From contig NC_092568.1 in the NCBI RefSeq assembly GCF_037975245.1, positions 40,168,631 through 40,232,630 of the forward strand: a stretch of 64,000 nucleotides of DNA. Direction: 5' to 3'. The DNA is from Apostichopus japonicus (Eukaryota; Echinodermata; Holothuroidea; Aspidochirotida; Stichopodidae). The position numbers and the translations under genes are program-made. The notes under the pieces are model-generated. The model was not told the DNA's origin. It saw only the letters and a program-made list of their open reading frames with translations, and made no database searches. This document shows, piece after piece, positions 1 through 13,139 of this stretch; positions within the stretch are counted from its first letter, which is position 1; each line of letters begins with the position of its first letter.

Positions 1-96
1 GTTTGATGTTACAGGAAATAAATGAGACGTTGTGCCTTGCTTGAAAACAAAACATAGAAGGGAAAAAAAGAAGAAAATTAACAAGTCAACGGGATA

Positions 97-957
97 CAGG
101 GACGGAGCCAGGGGGTGAGCAGGGGGAGCGACTGCTCCCCCCTTTCAGTGTCGAAAAAAATGTTTAAAACGTCGTATTTTTAGAATGGTATTTTGTCAGT
201 ACTCTTTTGATCTTGAATACTCGTCAGCTCCGTTAACTCGATTATAATCGTAGTAACATTCACGCCTACTGTTTCAACTACTTACTTAGTTTGGCAGATG
301 CAATTAGCTAAATTTAGCCTATAGCCTATTACAAGCCTACAGTTGACCACTGAGTAATAAAATACATATTGCCTACCTAACCGCACTCTATGCAATGCCA
401 CGAACCGTATGCACAACAACGTCGACAACGTTCGTTCTCATCCTTTCTATGATTCGTCCTAAGTTGTAGCACGAACAGCATGTTATGAAACTAAGCCAGC
501 AATCGTACGTGATACGCACTTACTATACATAATTATTACACTGCTAATACACTGCGATAACGATATTTGTTTTTAGGCCACTGTACATCTGGTTGTCTTA
601 CAAAATATGAACATTTATATTGTCCATCAGTTAAGTTCGTCAAATGTATTAACGTCCAGACATTGGACAATAATCAAGAGTCATCCTACTGGAACAGTTG
701 TAAAAGAGCACTATGTTTGTCTTTCTGATATTATATGTAAAAGAACATGTAAAAGAATTCAAACAGGAAACAAACTCTGCTGATAAAATGATATCATATG
801 ATGATGATGAAACTGGGAAAACATTTCACCAGATTGAATCTAAGGACCTTCAATTGTTCAACAAAGTCTCAATCGGGAGGGGGACCCTTTACACCCCTCC
901 CCGTACTAATCGCAAAGTGTGCTCCCCCTTTCAAATTCCTGGCTACGTCGCTGCCTG
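97..957. mobile_element. hAT-like non-autonomous element (copy 1)
   Basis: The left end reads CAGGGACGGAGCCAGG and the reverse complement of the right end reads CAGGCAGCGACGTAGCCAGG. Both arms are followed by G-rich sequence near GGGGGAGC. CAGGGGCG-(T/G)A-(G/T)CCAGG-like ends are typical of hAT-superfamily elements. I could not confirm an 8-bp target-site duplication (flanks acgggata and atgattac do not match), so the exact boundaries or the intactness are uncertain. No transposase is recognisable inside. Confidence 0.45.
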
Positions 958-1176
958 ATGATTACTATTAATTACCGCTTGCATCGATGTGACTTTTCAC
1001 GACACCATACAGGCTCAGGCTCTAACATCTGCCATTATGACTTAGATGACACAACAGTTAGGGCACATCTGTACTGAGGAGGGTCTATATGGAGGATGTC
1101 ACCTCCCCGTTGCAAAAAAAATGTCTAGTTACCTGGGCTTATGTGAAGAATGGCATTATCGTTTCCATCATCGTTT

Positions 1177-1285
1177 CCATGGCATCATCCATGGCATCAT
1201 CCATGGCATCATCCATGGCATCATCCATGCCATCATCCATGGCATCATCCATGGCATCATCCATGGCATCATCCATGGCATCATC
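1177..1285. repeat. 12-bp minisatellite, about 9 copies
   Basis: Tandem units of CCATGGCATCAT, one unit with CCATGCCATCAT. Because the period is a multiple of three, all frames stay open and produce artificial repeat ORFs (HGII, MASS and WHHP patterns). Confidence 0.95.
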
Positions 1286-2856
1286 GTTCCATCATCGTTT
1301 CCATATCGTTTCCATCAGCGCTATATAAATATTCATTGTTATGTTATGTTATGTTATCATTTTAACAATACATTTTGTATACAACTTTGCGCGCATGTGT
1401 TATAAAATGACATTCATTTGAAAAAGATGTTTGAAGAATTGGGTAAGGAGTCACCTGTCCTCATGCTCCCATGCAGTGGCTACGGTCCTGTTTATTGGGC
1501 AAATGGAGATGTGTTTTGATTAAACCTGACAACAAATTCCATACGTCACACGGAACCATAGCTAAAGGTGTCAATTACTTAATCAAATGGCAACTTGCTA
1601 GGAGAGATCTTATTCTATGCTAAGGCTAACGAAGGCCACCTGAATTGCAGATCACACCGTGCTACAAAAACAAGTGACCAAATACAGTGTAGTATATATC
1701 TTGGTTCTTGAAAATTTCTGGGTGGGGGAGGGGGCGGGGATCGGAAAATTCCTGTTCTTTAAAGTCAAAGTCTGGTCGAAAAACGTGATAGTTTCATGTT
1801 GGTATCACCCCTCCTCCCTACACCCCACCCCGCATTTATACAAGAAACAACGTAAGAAAATAACTTAAATTTTGGTACGTTCCGTAATAAGGGGAACATA
1901 CACTTTAGCTGTATGCTCAGCCTTCGCATCGGATTTTGGACTTTTTGTTATAATAAAGACAGAATATAGATACTGTATAGATACTGTACCTATGCACTAA
2001 TGGTTACGTAAAGTAGCCTACACGGTATATGTAATGAGTATACAGCAACAAAATTATTGTCCAATTCTGAAGCGGGAAGTTTGCCTTTGACTGGTACCCA
2101 TAGTTAACAAAAGAAATTGTATTTGAACAATATCTTTTGTGTTCATTGAGCACTAGAGACACAATAATGCTCACAGAAAATGGTAAGGGCTATTAGCCAA
2201 TCGATTCACAGGAAATTAGGAAACCACCATTGACTATTTTTAGCATGAAAATTTCTGTAATGGATATGCGGTTGATTAAATTGTTATGGCGTAGTGACGA
2301 ATGTGCAAAAAGTGAGTTTTGAGAAACGCGCGCTATATATTTTCACATTTTGACTTCAGTATATCGTAATTAAAAATGGACCTTTTGTACTGAAAGTTGT
2401 CAATATATGAAATATAACAAATAGAACTTTGAGTTCTCACAATTGTTGCTGATCGAAAAATGTTTTACAAAGTAGTAATTTTAGTGTAAACATATTCCTC
2501 GTTATGTCATATATGGGGGTATAGTGGGCAAGGAGAACCGGTGTGACAGTACATAGTTTCCCCTGTACAAATGTCAGCTGGGACACTCTCTACCAGCCCA
2601 TTTAGTCCGGTCGGACATTATCTGATGAGCAAATATAGTCCGGTACAAAATGTCCGCAAATACTTCATAGTATATTTTGTTCCGCATAAAATTTTGGAAA
2701 TTCGGCATTCAAAGAGCAACTAAGTTCATTATATCAATCATTAAAGCAGATGTATACATAGTTTGATGTTACAGGAAATAAATGAGACGTTGTGCCTTGC
2801 TTGAAAACAAAACATAAAAGGGAAAAAAAGAAGAAAATTAACAAGTCAACGGGATA

Positions 2857-3717
2857 CAGGGACGGAGCCAGGGGGTGAGCAGGGGGAGCGACTGCTCCCC
2901 CCTTTCAGTGTCGAAAAAAATGTTTAAAACGTCGTATTTTTAGAATGGTATTTTGTCAGTACTCTTTTGATCTTGAATACTCGTCAGCTCCGTTAACTCG
3001 ATTATAATCGTAGTAACATTCACGCCTACTGTTTCAACTACTTACTTAGTTTGGCAGATGCAATTAGCTAAATTTAGCCTATAGCCTATTACAAGCCTAC
3101 AGTTGACCACTGAGTAATAAAATACATATTGCCTACCTAACCGCACTCTATGCAATGCCACGAACCGTATGCACAACAACGTCGACAACGTTCGTTCTCA
3201 TCCTTTCTATGATTCGTCCTAAGTTGTAGCACGAACAGCATGTTATGAAACTAAGCCAGCAATCGTACGTGATACGCACTTACTATACATAATTATTACA
3301 CTGCTAATACACTGCGATAACGATATTTGTTTTTAGGCCACTGTACATCTGGTTGTCTTACAAAATATGAACATTTATATTGTCCATCAGTTAAGTTCGT
3401 CAAATGTATTAACGTCCAGACATTGGACAATAATCAAGAGTCATCCTACTGGAACAGTTGTAAAAGAGCACTATGTTTGTCTTTCTGATATTATATGTAA
3501 AAGAACATGTAAAAGAATTCAAACAGGAAACAAACTCTGCTGATAAAATGATATCATATGATGATGATGAAACTGGGAAAACATTTCACCAGATTGAATC
3601 TAAGGACCTTCAATTGTTCAACAAAGTCTCAATCGGGAGGGGGACCCTTTACACCCCTCCCCGTACTAATCGCAAAGTGTGCTCCCCCTTTCAAATTCCT
3701 GGCTACGTCGCTGCCTG
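2857..3717. mobile_element. hAT-like non-autonomous element (copy 2)
   Basis: Same element as at 97-957, carried along by the 2,760-bp duplication. It is not an independent insertion. Confidence 0.45.
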
Positions 3718-3936
3718 ATGATTACTATTAATTACCGCTTGCATCGATGTGACTTTTCACGACACCATACAGGCTCAGGCTCTAACATCTGCCATTATGA
3801 CTTAGATGACACAACAGTTAGGGCACATCTGTACTGAGGAGGGTCTATATGGAGGATGTCACCTCCCCGTTGCAAAAAAAATGTCTAGTTACCTGGGCTT
3901 ATGTGAAGAATGGCATTATCGTTTCCATCATCGTTT

Positions 3937-4045
3937 CCATGGCATCATCCATGGCATCATCCATGGCATCATCCATGGCATCATCCATGCCATCATCCAT
4001 GGCATCATCCATGGCATCATCCATGGCATCATCCATGGCATCATC
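3937..4045. repeat. 12-bp minisatellite, second copy
   Basis: Identical to 1177-1285, inside the second copy of the 2,760-bp duplication. Confidence 0.95.
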
Positions 4046-5105
4046 GTTCCATCATCGTTTCCATATCGTTTCCATCAGCGCTATATAAATATTCATTGTT
4101 ATGTTATGTTATGTTATCATTTTAACAATACATTTTGTATACAACTTTGCGCGCATGTGTTATAAAATGACATTCATTTGAAAAAGATGTTTGAAGAATT
4201 GGGTAAGGAGTCACCTGTCCTCATGCTCCCATGCAGTGGCTACGGTCCTGTTTATTGGGCAAATGGAGATGTGTTTTGATTAAACCTGACAACAAATTCC
4301 ATACGTCACACGGAACCATAGCTAAAGGTGTCAATTACTTAATCAAATGGCAACTTGCTAGGAGAGATCTTATTCTATGCTAAGGCTAACGAAGGCCACC
4401 TGAATTGCAGATCACACCGTGCTACAAAAACAAGTGACCAAATACAGTGTAGTATATATCTTGGTTCTTGAAAATTTCTGGGTGGGGGAGGGGGCGGGGA
4501 TCGGAAAATTCCTGTTCTTTAAAGTCAAAGTCTGGTCGAAAAACGTGATAGTTTCATGTTGGTATCACCCCTCCTCCCTACACCCCACCCCGCATTTATA
4601 CAAGAAACAACGTAAGAAAATAACTTAAATTTTGGTACGTTCCGTAATAAGGGGAACATACACTTTAGCTGTATGCTCAGCCTTCGCATCGGATTTTGGA
4701 CTTTTTGTTATAATAAAGACAGAATATAGATACTGTATAGATACTGTACCTATGCACTAATGGTTACGTAAAGTAGCCTACACGGTATATGTAATGAGTA
4801 TACAGCAACAAAATTATTGTCCAATTCTGAAGCGGGAAGTTTGCCTTTGACTGGTACCCATAGTTAACAAAAGAAATTGTATTTGAACAATATCTTTTGT
4901 GTTCATTGAGCACTAGAGACACAATAATGCTCACAGAAAATGGTAAGGGCTATTAGCCAATCGATTCACAGGAAATTAGGAAACCACCATTGACTATTTT
5001 TAGCATGAAAATTTCTGTAATGGATATGCGGTTGATTAAATTGTTATGGCGTAGTGACGAATGTGCAAAAAGTGAGTTTTGAGAAACGCGCGCTATATAT
5101 TTTCA

Positions 5106-5560
5106 CCAGATTGAATCTAAGGACCTTCAATTGTTCAACAAAGTCTCAATGGGGAGGGGGAATTCAAACAGGAAACAAAATCTGCTGATAATATGATATC
5201 ATATGATCAGGGGCGTAGTCAGTATGTAGCACTGTAGGCCCGGGCCTATTTTTTGTTGTTGCCAAGTTACCTTTTTTCTTTAAAAACACCCATAATTCAA
5301 ATCCATAAGCTTGCTGGACGAGTTAAAGAGTCTAGACAGGAAAAACTATTGAAATGAACGTAGCAAGAATATGGCTAAATTAGGTGACCTATTCTTCTGT
5401 CATCTAGGCTGTCATTTCTATCGCGTGCCGTTTCATTCAACACTCTACCCGCCGAAAAAGACTAGATTCCGATCTTGTCAGTTTTTTAACATATAGTTAA
5501 GAACCTGTTTACGCAGATAATATTTCAGGTAAGAAAACAGTTGAGAAATTTGCTTGTAGG
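5106..5560. repeat. Rearranged repeat with hAT-like end
   Basis: Bases 5106-5160 repeat the segment beginning near 3586. Bases 5160-5205 repeat the segment near 3517-3565. Then CAGGGGCGTAGTCAG at about 5208 looks like a hAT-type terminus. From there to about 5560 the sequence matches 8775-9110 closely. The order of pieces is scrambled relative to the 2,760-bp unit. Confidence 0.7.
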
Positions 5561-7251
5561 TCTTTATAGGTCTACGAGAGTTGCCTAGCCAATATGAAAT
5601 TTCAACCGTGCTTAAAGCTCATTATAGGACTGGAACTGAGGGTGTTTATCAAGATACATCGGCAATCGGCAATGTTGTATAAAACACTCAGGCCCATGCC
5701 CATACACAGAATTTTGAGTGCAAGACGAGGGGGGGGGGTTGGGATGGTAAGTTATCGATTTGTATCCTGAGGAGGGGTCTTGTTAAGTCCATGACCTATC
5801 TGTGATGAGCTCCAAAATATATTTGTTTGCTAATAACAACCCTGAGGAAGCTGGAAGACACTTCCCTGACCTTGAAAATGTCATCACTGCCCCAACCCTC
5901 ATCGTACGGGCCTGACACCTGTTTCTTGACCTTCATTACCACTTTATTGTTTCTATTTTTACACTTCCTTATTTTTCTCACTCAACCGCCGAGTTTTCTC
6001 TCAAAAAGGTGGAGGGCCATGCCGCCCCCTCCCCTAACCCAGTTGTGAAGGCAATGAATGAAGCAAATATTTGTATAGACAAATTGCATTTGAACCCAGG
6101 CACTTCCATTGACAAAGGTTCGTTGTTTCTAATTATGACATTTTTCTTAATGGACAAAAAGTGGTTTAATTTAGAACAGATATATGAATAAGGCTTCAGG
6201 CTCTACATCCCCATAAAAATGGCACGGTGTAATTTCCTAATAATAGCAATGCTTTTCGAAAGGGCAGCAATACTTGTTTTCTATAAACAATGTCAGCCAC
6301 TACCTCCCTACCCCAACGAACACCTCGTCTGATTCATGTATCATCAATTTCCAGACAATACAGTTACGTTCAGGTTTTTGCAAACACGATATTCTTTTCA
6401 AAGAGCTTCAAACATTAAAGAAATAAAATAGAAAAAAAGGAAAGAAACAAATAGGACAGAGCATGTTGCAAAATGCTAATTTGTTTTTCTCTCATCATGT
6501 TTCTCACACTTTAAAAACGTCAGTTGTGCAGAGATAAGTTTGTTCAAAGGAAGTTAATGAAGTAAAAATCAAAATATGAAATTGGAAGACAGTCACAAAC
6601 ATAATATTCTGAATTTATATCAGCCTGGGCAAACAGTTAAAAAATGATTATACATAGGGTAATTCATAAGGAAATTGAACTGGGATGATGACTCTCCCTT
6701 TGTAGCTCTGAAGCAACTTCAAGCAGGGAGGTGATACTTAATTAGAATAGGATACTACTGTCACTCTTCTTCAAACAATATGTACTTCAAACTCTAATAA
6801 TCCACATCCTCTTGGGAGTTTGGTAAAGACTTCAATAAAGCCTTGCAGAATTTTTCCTGTAGAATTCATGCCCCCCTTGAACTCCTTTCCACACCAGGAT
6901 AATCTTTAAACAGTAGGATTACCTATAATGCTATAATGTGCAACTTTATATCGCCAAAGTTTAATCTTGATTGTAAATTACAAATAAAATGGATGATTTT
7001 CATGTATCCAACGGGTTTGTCGTTAAGACTTGACGAATGAAACTTACTTTAGTTAGTTATACTCAGAACACAGCAGTGTTGACCATTCTGCCATGCACTA
7101 TCAGTTATTTGCATGGTAAAAATAAGAAATTCGATGCCGTTCATTATTGGCACTAACTAAATTATTAAATGTTTTAGAAATGTTTACTTCATCATCACAT
7201 TAGTAATGAAATTAAAAGTTGATGCTGCAGTCTTGTCAGGCACTGCTTAGT
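5561..7251. other. No gene recognised
   Basis: AT-rich sequence with a G-rich run near 5730-5740 and short unrecognised ORFs (5827-6048, 6009-6191, minus 5796-5981). None carries a motif I know and none is flanked by convincing splice sites. Confidence 0.5.
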
Positions 7252-7344
7252 CTAAGGCCACTTTGAATAGAAGTCAGACAATGTTATGATGTACAGTCGC
7301 TTGGCAGCTGTCACTGACAGAGGACCAAACAGATCAACACCAAC
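7252..7344 (-). pseudogene. Gypsy-type integrase exon fragment
   Basis: On the minus strand a pyrimidine-rich acceptor (CTTCTTACTTTGCAG, ending at 7345) precedes an open stretch starting VGVDLFGPLSVTAAK and ending SDFYSKWP before a TAG stop at 7254-7252. D-L-F-G-P-L followed by a Y-I-I-x-x-x-D-F-Y-S-K-W block is the start of the integrase core (rve) of Ty3/gypsy retrotransposons and of Ginger-type DNA transposons, and the first D is the first catalytic acidic residue. Only about 30 codons remain, and the rest of the catalytic triad is not visible. The splice-like boundary hints at an intron-containing Ginger-like or domesticated source gene. Inactive in its present form. Confidence 0.65.
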
Positions 7345-8589
7345 CTGCAAAGTAAGAAGACAGCATTTAGGTTCTAATTTCCAAAACATTTACCAGTTGC
7401 AGGCTTTGCCTTGACTGTTGTTCTATTCCATTGCTTCATTCTGTACACAGATATAGATAAAAAAAAAATAGTGGGATATCTGATCGAAACAGGGTGTTGG
7501 TGGATTTAGGCCAATATTTTTACCTTGCACACATGAAAATGTAACTTAAACAATCTGTACAATTAGAACAGCTTAATAATGTACCTATTTCCATCATACA
7601 GTTACAGGAATGCTACGGAGGCTTGTTCGTAGGTCTACAGTACAATGACGCTTTAACATCAACATTGATAGTTTTCCAATCGGATCTAGACATAATATTG
7701 TCTGGTTTATCTATGCCAATATGATCACCTTCAAAGAGATAAGAAAATTCACAATCAAGGAGATATCATGTTTTTTGCTCCCCCCACCCCCCAATCAAAT
7801 CACACACAGATATATAGGCTGAAGAATTGGTAGTTTAGCTGAACTGCCACTAAAGTTGAATTACAACTGTATATCAGGGTTTGTAATGGAATATTCCCAT
7901 GGATGGGTTTTGAAGCCAGAAAATGCCGACTGCTGCATAGTAACCCCCCCCCCCCATCCCCTGTCACGTACTCCTCTCCTCGTAGCTCTCTTCATCCCTT
8001 TTTTCTCCACACAATTCTGTCTTTATCCTTCTATAGTTTATTCCCTACCCTCTTCCATTTATCTCCTACCTCTCCTCTTCCCCGGTCGGTTTCTTTCTTT
8101 CTTCTCTCCATCCCTTGTATACTACTTATACCCTTGCATCCATCTCTTTGTGTTCACCATGCTCATTAACCCGTCAGTATTCTGTGCGTGTTTTGTCCCT
8201 TCAGTTACTGTTACTTGTCATTTAGCCTCAAAAGAAGATTCTGCTAGGATCGAAACATCACGCCAACTGACTTTTACACATCAACATAATATCAAAGCTA
8301 AGCTATGTATGACGCGACTGACCTTAACCTTCCTTATAATGTCTTGATGTCAGATACATAAGAAGAAAGTGAAAGTAATAAATTTGGGTGGAGTAACTTG
8401 AGCCTATAGCATGAAACAGAGCTATTCAAGCTAGCTAAGCACGCATTGGCGACATTGACATTGTGTGGTGTGTAGGTCTATATAGTTTTCAGGATTATTC
8501 CATTATTATACTACCTTAGCTTACCACGTTGGATTCGTGTGCACCATAGACTTTAAGAGAAGAGCGACGGCGTACTTGTTTTCCACGGC
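7345..8589. other. No gene recognised
   Basis: Contains a C-rich run near 7945-7958 and pyrimidine-rich sequence at 7940-8160 that opens long but composition-driven ORFs (7856-8347, 7903-8169). No domain or splice structure is recognised. Confidence 0.5.
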
Positions 8590-9115
8590 GATACTCAACT
8601 CAGTTAAGTTCGTCAAATGTATTAAAGTCCAGACATTGGACAATAAACAAGAATCATCCTACTGGAAAACTTGTAAAAGAGCACTATGTTTGTCTTTCTG
8701 ATATATTATGTAAAAGAACATGTAAAAGAATTTAAACAGGAAACAAAATCTGCTGATACTGATATCATATGATCAGGGCGTAGCCAGTATGTAGCACTGT
8801 TGTCCCGGGCCTACAACTTTGTTTGGCCAAGTTATCTTTTTTTTTAAAACACCCATAATTCAAATCGATAAGCTTGCTGGACAAGTTTAAGGGTCTATAG
8901 ACAGGAAAAACTATTAAAATGAACGTAGCAAGAATATGGCTAAATTAGGTGACCTATTCTTCTGTCATCTAGGCTGTCATTTCGCGTGCCGTTTCATTCA
9001 ACACTCTACCCGCCGAAAAAGACAGTAGGATCCGATCTTGTCAGTTTTTTAACATGTAGTTAAGAACCAGTTTACGCAGATAATAATTCAGTTGAGAAAA
9101 CAGTTGAGAAATTTG
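8590..9115. repeat. Dispersed copy of the hAT-like repeat family
   Basis: Bases 8602-8770 match the segment at 629-800 (and 3389-3560) of the tandem unit. Bases 8775-9110, beginning CAGGGCGTAGCCAGT, match 5208-5560. The two pieces adjoin here, suggesting this copy shows the less rearranged order. The match ends near 9115. Confidence 0.75.
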
Positions 9116-10689
9116 AATCAGATGGCAATCGTCGGATAGCTCTCGCCTTCTCTTATTAGGCTAACTTAAACATTTACTAGCTACAGTTGTATCAAAGACA
9201 ACTACTGGCTATAGTTGTATCAAAGACATTTCTGGCCTATCTTTGTATCTACAAGTATCAGAAGTTAAAAAGTAAGACTACTCTGTGCATGTACCTTGCT
9301 AATTTTAATACATTATGTAGTATTGAACTACGTACTATTTTAACTCGTTTGTTTTTTGGGTTTAAAAGTGATATTGAATGAGGTGTCTCAAGTTAGCAAG
9401 AGGCCAGGGAACCAGAATGAACACTCGGGAAGGGCCGTTTCCGGCCATCTGGGGGGTTTGTAAAACCAAAAATTTTCCAACGCGTTTTCAAAAGACGTTT
9501 CTTTTTAGAGTGCATGAAAATCCACAAGCGCGATGCGGAGAAATCCGCTTGTAAAGTTCAGAAAATACCCAACGAGTTACCAGGTTACGGTTGTTAATCA
9601 GGCATAACGTTACGTTAGGACTGTAGCCTACTATCACTGGTACTAAGTATGACATTCATTGTTAGACATTGTCAACATTAACTACCCAATGATACTACTC
9701 TGTACAACCCTAAACTGGTCACCTAGTCAAGCATGGCGAATCACAGTCATAAGCTAGTCCAGCGGGCTAGACTAACCAGCTTGACTAGTTTTAGGTTAGT
9801 CATGCTTCCCACTGACTAATTAAGGTTTTGTGTGAAGGGACATTGTATTTGAGCTTGTTCATGTATTTGTTTGCATAGTTGGCATATCTAATAATGTCTC
9901 CTACTCCTTTATGGTTGTTGGTAGGCCTATACTTGTTGTGGTCTATAATGAATTTTTCACATAAAATAGCAAGAGGTCATGAGACAATAGTGAAGGCATT
10001 TTGCAGTCACTTTCTGCAATTTGTTGATCTGCTATATTGGCCCAAATATGTTGTGTTCATGTATGATTCATCACAGTTTACTCTTTTATAAAGCCTCTGC
10101 ATTGTTCACAGTACATACAAAGAACAAGTGAGATGTGACGTTACCATGTGTCAAGTCTAGTCTGTGGATATGATAAATACTTTAAAGGAGGTGCATTAGG
10201 TGACAATATACGTGTGAACTGGAACAACAATTTGAACATAGTTTATTGTCTATTTGTACATTGTTTAATATCTATTTTTACATTGTTTATTGTCTATTTG
10301 TGCATTGTTTATTGTATATTTGTTTATTGAATCTGCTATGCATTGTTTTTTGTCCATGCTGTGCATGTCATTATACTTTGCATCGTAAAGGTGTACAACG
10401 TAAAGCTTAAACCTACCAGCCAATTCCGATGAGATGTTTTATTACCTACTGGGCTTAAAATTGTGTAGACTTGGACCCCGTCACTGATTGTGTTTTCAAA
10501 ATGTCAGACAACTTTCTGAGGGTTCACTGGTTAGCTATTTTATTTGTCTTTCTTAACAGTACAAAAGTTTACAGCTCAATATAGTATAAGAAACATTTTA
10601 ACAGGGTAATAATTCGATGTTTTTAGGATGCTTAAAGTAGCCATATGTACACATAGCTGTGATATCCAGCCAGTTTTGCAAACACGTCC
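9116..10689. other. No gene recognised; transposon-like traces
   Basis: Bases 9405-9590 (GGGCCGTTTCCGGCC and following) look like the interior of a degraded DNA transposon, but no protein is readable. Bases 9705-9800 hold short inverted CTAGTC/GACTAG-type words. Bases 10236-10330 are a T-rich imperfect repeat (ATTGTTTATTGTCTATTTGT). ORFs at 9187-9381, 9879-10091 and 10148-10330 are unrecognised. Confidence 0.4.
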
Positions 10690-12170
10690 CGCTTAGATTT
10701 TGGAAAGCTCTCTGCTAAAGTGTGCACGTCCTCAATTGGATAGTATTCATTCAAGTCCACAGTTGATATACGGAAACTCCACACTAAAGACACAGCGTGT
10801 CCACAGATAGATGGTATTTATTCAATTCCACAGTTGACATGGGGAACTCCACACTATAGACACAGCACGTCCACAATTAGATAGTATTCATTCAATTACA
10901 CAGTTGATGTATGGAAACTCCACACTGAAGGCACGGCGTGTCAACAGTTAGATAGTATTCATTCAATTACACAGTTGATATGGGAAACTCCACACTAAAG
11001 ACACAGCGTGTACACAGATTATGATATTTATTCAATTACACAGTTGATACGGGGAACTCCACACTATAGATACAGCGTATCCACAGTTGGATAGTATTCA
11101 TTAAATTCAACAATTGCTATATTGAAACTCCACAATAAAGACACAGCGCGTCCACAGTTGGATAGTATTCATTCAAATCCGCAGTTGATAAATGGAAACT
11201 CCACACTAAAGACACAGCGTGTCCACAGATATATGGTATTTATTCAATTCCACAGTTGACACGGGGAACTCCACACTATAGACACAGCACGTCCACAATT
11301 AGATAGTATTCATTCAATTACACAGTTTATGTATGGAAACTCCACACTGAAGGCACGGCGTGTCCACAGTTAGATAGTATTCATTCAATTACACAGTTGA
11401 TATGGGGAACTCCACACTATAGACACAGCGTATCCACAGTTGGATAGTATTCATTAAATTCAACAATTGCTATATGGAAACTCCACACTAAAGACACAGC
11501 GTGTTCACAGTTGGATAGTATTCATTCAATTATACAGTTGATATAGGGAAACTCAGCACTATAGGCTACCGTGTCCTCGGTTGGATAGTACGGTATTCAG
11601 TCCCATTATTTCAACAGTTGAGATGTGAAAAATCACGTTGATCACCAGTGATGACTAATTATGATGTTAATGTGGCACTTGTCTGAAATTACATATACAG
11701 AAAATATGCCTTTAACAGTAGGGTGGTGGTTTGAGCTGTCACATGTTAACATATCTGGTTAGAGTTGGGAGAACTCCACACTACAGTGTGTCCAGCATTG
11801 GAATGGATTCCCGTTGTGTCCACAATTGCTATGTGTTTACCCACACTATACCTTATCCACGATAGATAGTCCGCTTATTCCCATGATGTCCACAGTTGAA
11901 TTGTGGAATATCACATATTGGTATTTGATCATAAATGATGACTTATCCTAATGTTTGTGTTCGGAAGTTATAGGGTGGTGGTTTGAGCTGTCATGTGCTG
12001 CAAGTACCTGGCATAAACAGATACTATGCACATATTTCCCCAGTAAGAGTTGGTAAAACCCCATACTAGTGTGTCCACTGTCGGATAGAATTCCCTTTCC
12101 ATCCACAGTTGGTACGTGAATAGTATACACACAATTGTGTGTCCCCAAATATATTCTCCACACAGTTGCA
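10690..12170. repeat. Degenerate minisatellite, about 71-bp period
   Basis: Units share AGTATTCATTCAATTACAC, GGAAACTCCACACTA and GACACAGCGTGTCCACAG. Anchors near 10741, 10812, 10882 and 10953 give a 70-71 bp period. The array is clear from about 10690 to 11600 and continues as decayed units with ACTCCACACTA and GTGTCCAC words to about 12170. Several units alternate between two variants, suggesting an older two-unit amplification. No coding potential. Confidence 0.85.
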
Positions 12171-12525
12171 TGCGGGAAAATAACTTAATGGTAATTGATC
12201 GTAAATGATCACAAAAATTTACAAATCAGGTATTTACATAAAGTTTTATTAATAATCAAGGAAGTAGGCTTTGTAACATGTATAAATTAACTTTATATGA
12301 AGACGTCCACACTTGCATAGTATCAACACATGGTCCCCGATTGAGGGTACATGTAAGTGTACATGTAAGGGGTTATTTTCGACAAACACATGAAAATAGA
12401 TAAACATATCAGTAAAGTTTGCAAAACTGGCTTCTATTATATTTTCAATCTAAAGAAGATTCGGAAACATATGTCTTCTAGAACTATGAGCACCTTAGTT
12501 CATTCATTCATTCATTCAGAGCCAT
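12171..12525. other. No gene seen
   Basis: AT-rich sequence ending in a (CATT)n run at 12500-12519, immediately before the 5'-truncated LINE fragment. The tetranucleotide run may be its insertion context. Confidence 0.5.
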
Positions 12526-13047
12526 TTGGATTATTGCAATAGTTTGCTCCATGGTATTCCAGGGTATCTGATTCAGAGACTGCAACGTCTGTAAAACAGC
12601 CAGGCTTGTTGTAGACTGCTATGACATCAACACACCATCGTTGAGTATCCTCCATTCTTTGCACTGGTTGCCTGTTGAATTCAGAATTAAGTTCAAAGTA
12701 CTGCTCCTGGTGTATAAGTGCATTCATGGAATGGCACCCGCCTATTTGTCAGACGATCTGTCCTTCCGGTCAATACTCGTTATACCTTGCGTTCTAGCAA
12801 TACACTCATTCTAACTGTTCCCATAACTAAACTGAAAACCTATGGCGACCGTGCCTTTCCATCAGCCGGGCCCAAGCTCTGGAATGGTCTGCCCATATCT
12901 GTGCGAAATTCTCCCACTCTCATTCAGTTCAAGTCTTGCTTGAAGACTCATTTTTTCAAGTTGGCTTTCTATTAGGGATGTACAGCGCTATTGAATACTT
13001 AGTAGATTTTATCGCTTTATAAGTTCATTTGTTATTGTTATTATTAA
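12526..13047 (+). pseudogene. LINE reverse transcriptase C-terminus, 3' end
   Basis: Three pieces in different frames reconstruct the C-terminal tail of an L2/CR1-like non-LTR retrotransposon. LDYCNSLLHG starts at 12526 and runs to a TAA at 12592. SLHWLPVEFRIKFKVL and CIHGMAPAYL follow from about 12656. YGDRAF and KLWNGLP with the final FKSCLKTHFF block end at a stop, 12973-12975. These blocks are hallmarks of the region after the RT domain. Frameshifts lie between 12594 and 12650 and near 12770. The 3' UTR contains TACAGCGCT and ends in ATT-rich short repeats near 13047, as in L2/CR1-type elements. It is 5'-truncated and dead. Confidence 0.85.
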
Positions 13048-13139
13048 GTGTGTGTATGTGTGTACAGATGTGCTTTGTATTTTAAATAAGGCATTGCTTC
13101 ATTCGGTTGAACTAATGCAGCATTTCCATAATAATTATT

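Larger units (their letters stand above)
1..5105. repeat. Tandem duplication, 2,760-bp period
   Basis: Bases 1-2345 recur at 2761-5105 with, by eye, one difference (g at 57, a at 2817). Bases 2346-2760 occur only in the first copy, so about 1.85 copies are visible. Since the window begins inside a period, the array may extend upstream. The second copy breaks at a TTCAC/TTCACC microhomology near 5101-5106 and continues into a rearranged piece of the same family. I see no convincing gene in the unit. Its ORFs (for example 713-958 and 1046-1405) match no family I recognise, and two or three of them simply read a 12-bp minisatellite. Near-identity suggests a very recent duplication or an assembly duplication. 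Confidence 0.95.

Noticed and set aside
1046-1405. His-rich and Ser-rich repeat proteins (HGII, MASS, WHHP patterns), also at 3806-4165
   Set aside because: All three frames of a 12-bp minisatellite are open at once, which is expected without coding function.
12526-12975. Intact reverse transcriptase gene
   Set aside because: Only the C-terminal tail is present, with an internal stop and at least two frameshifts.
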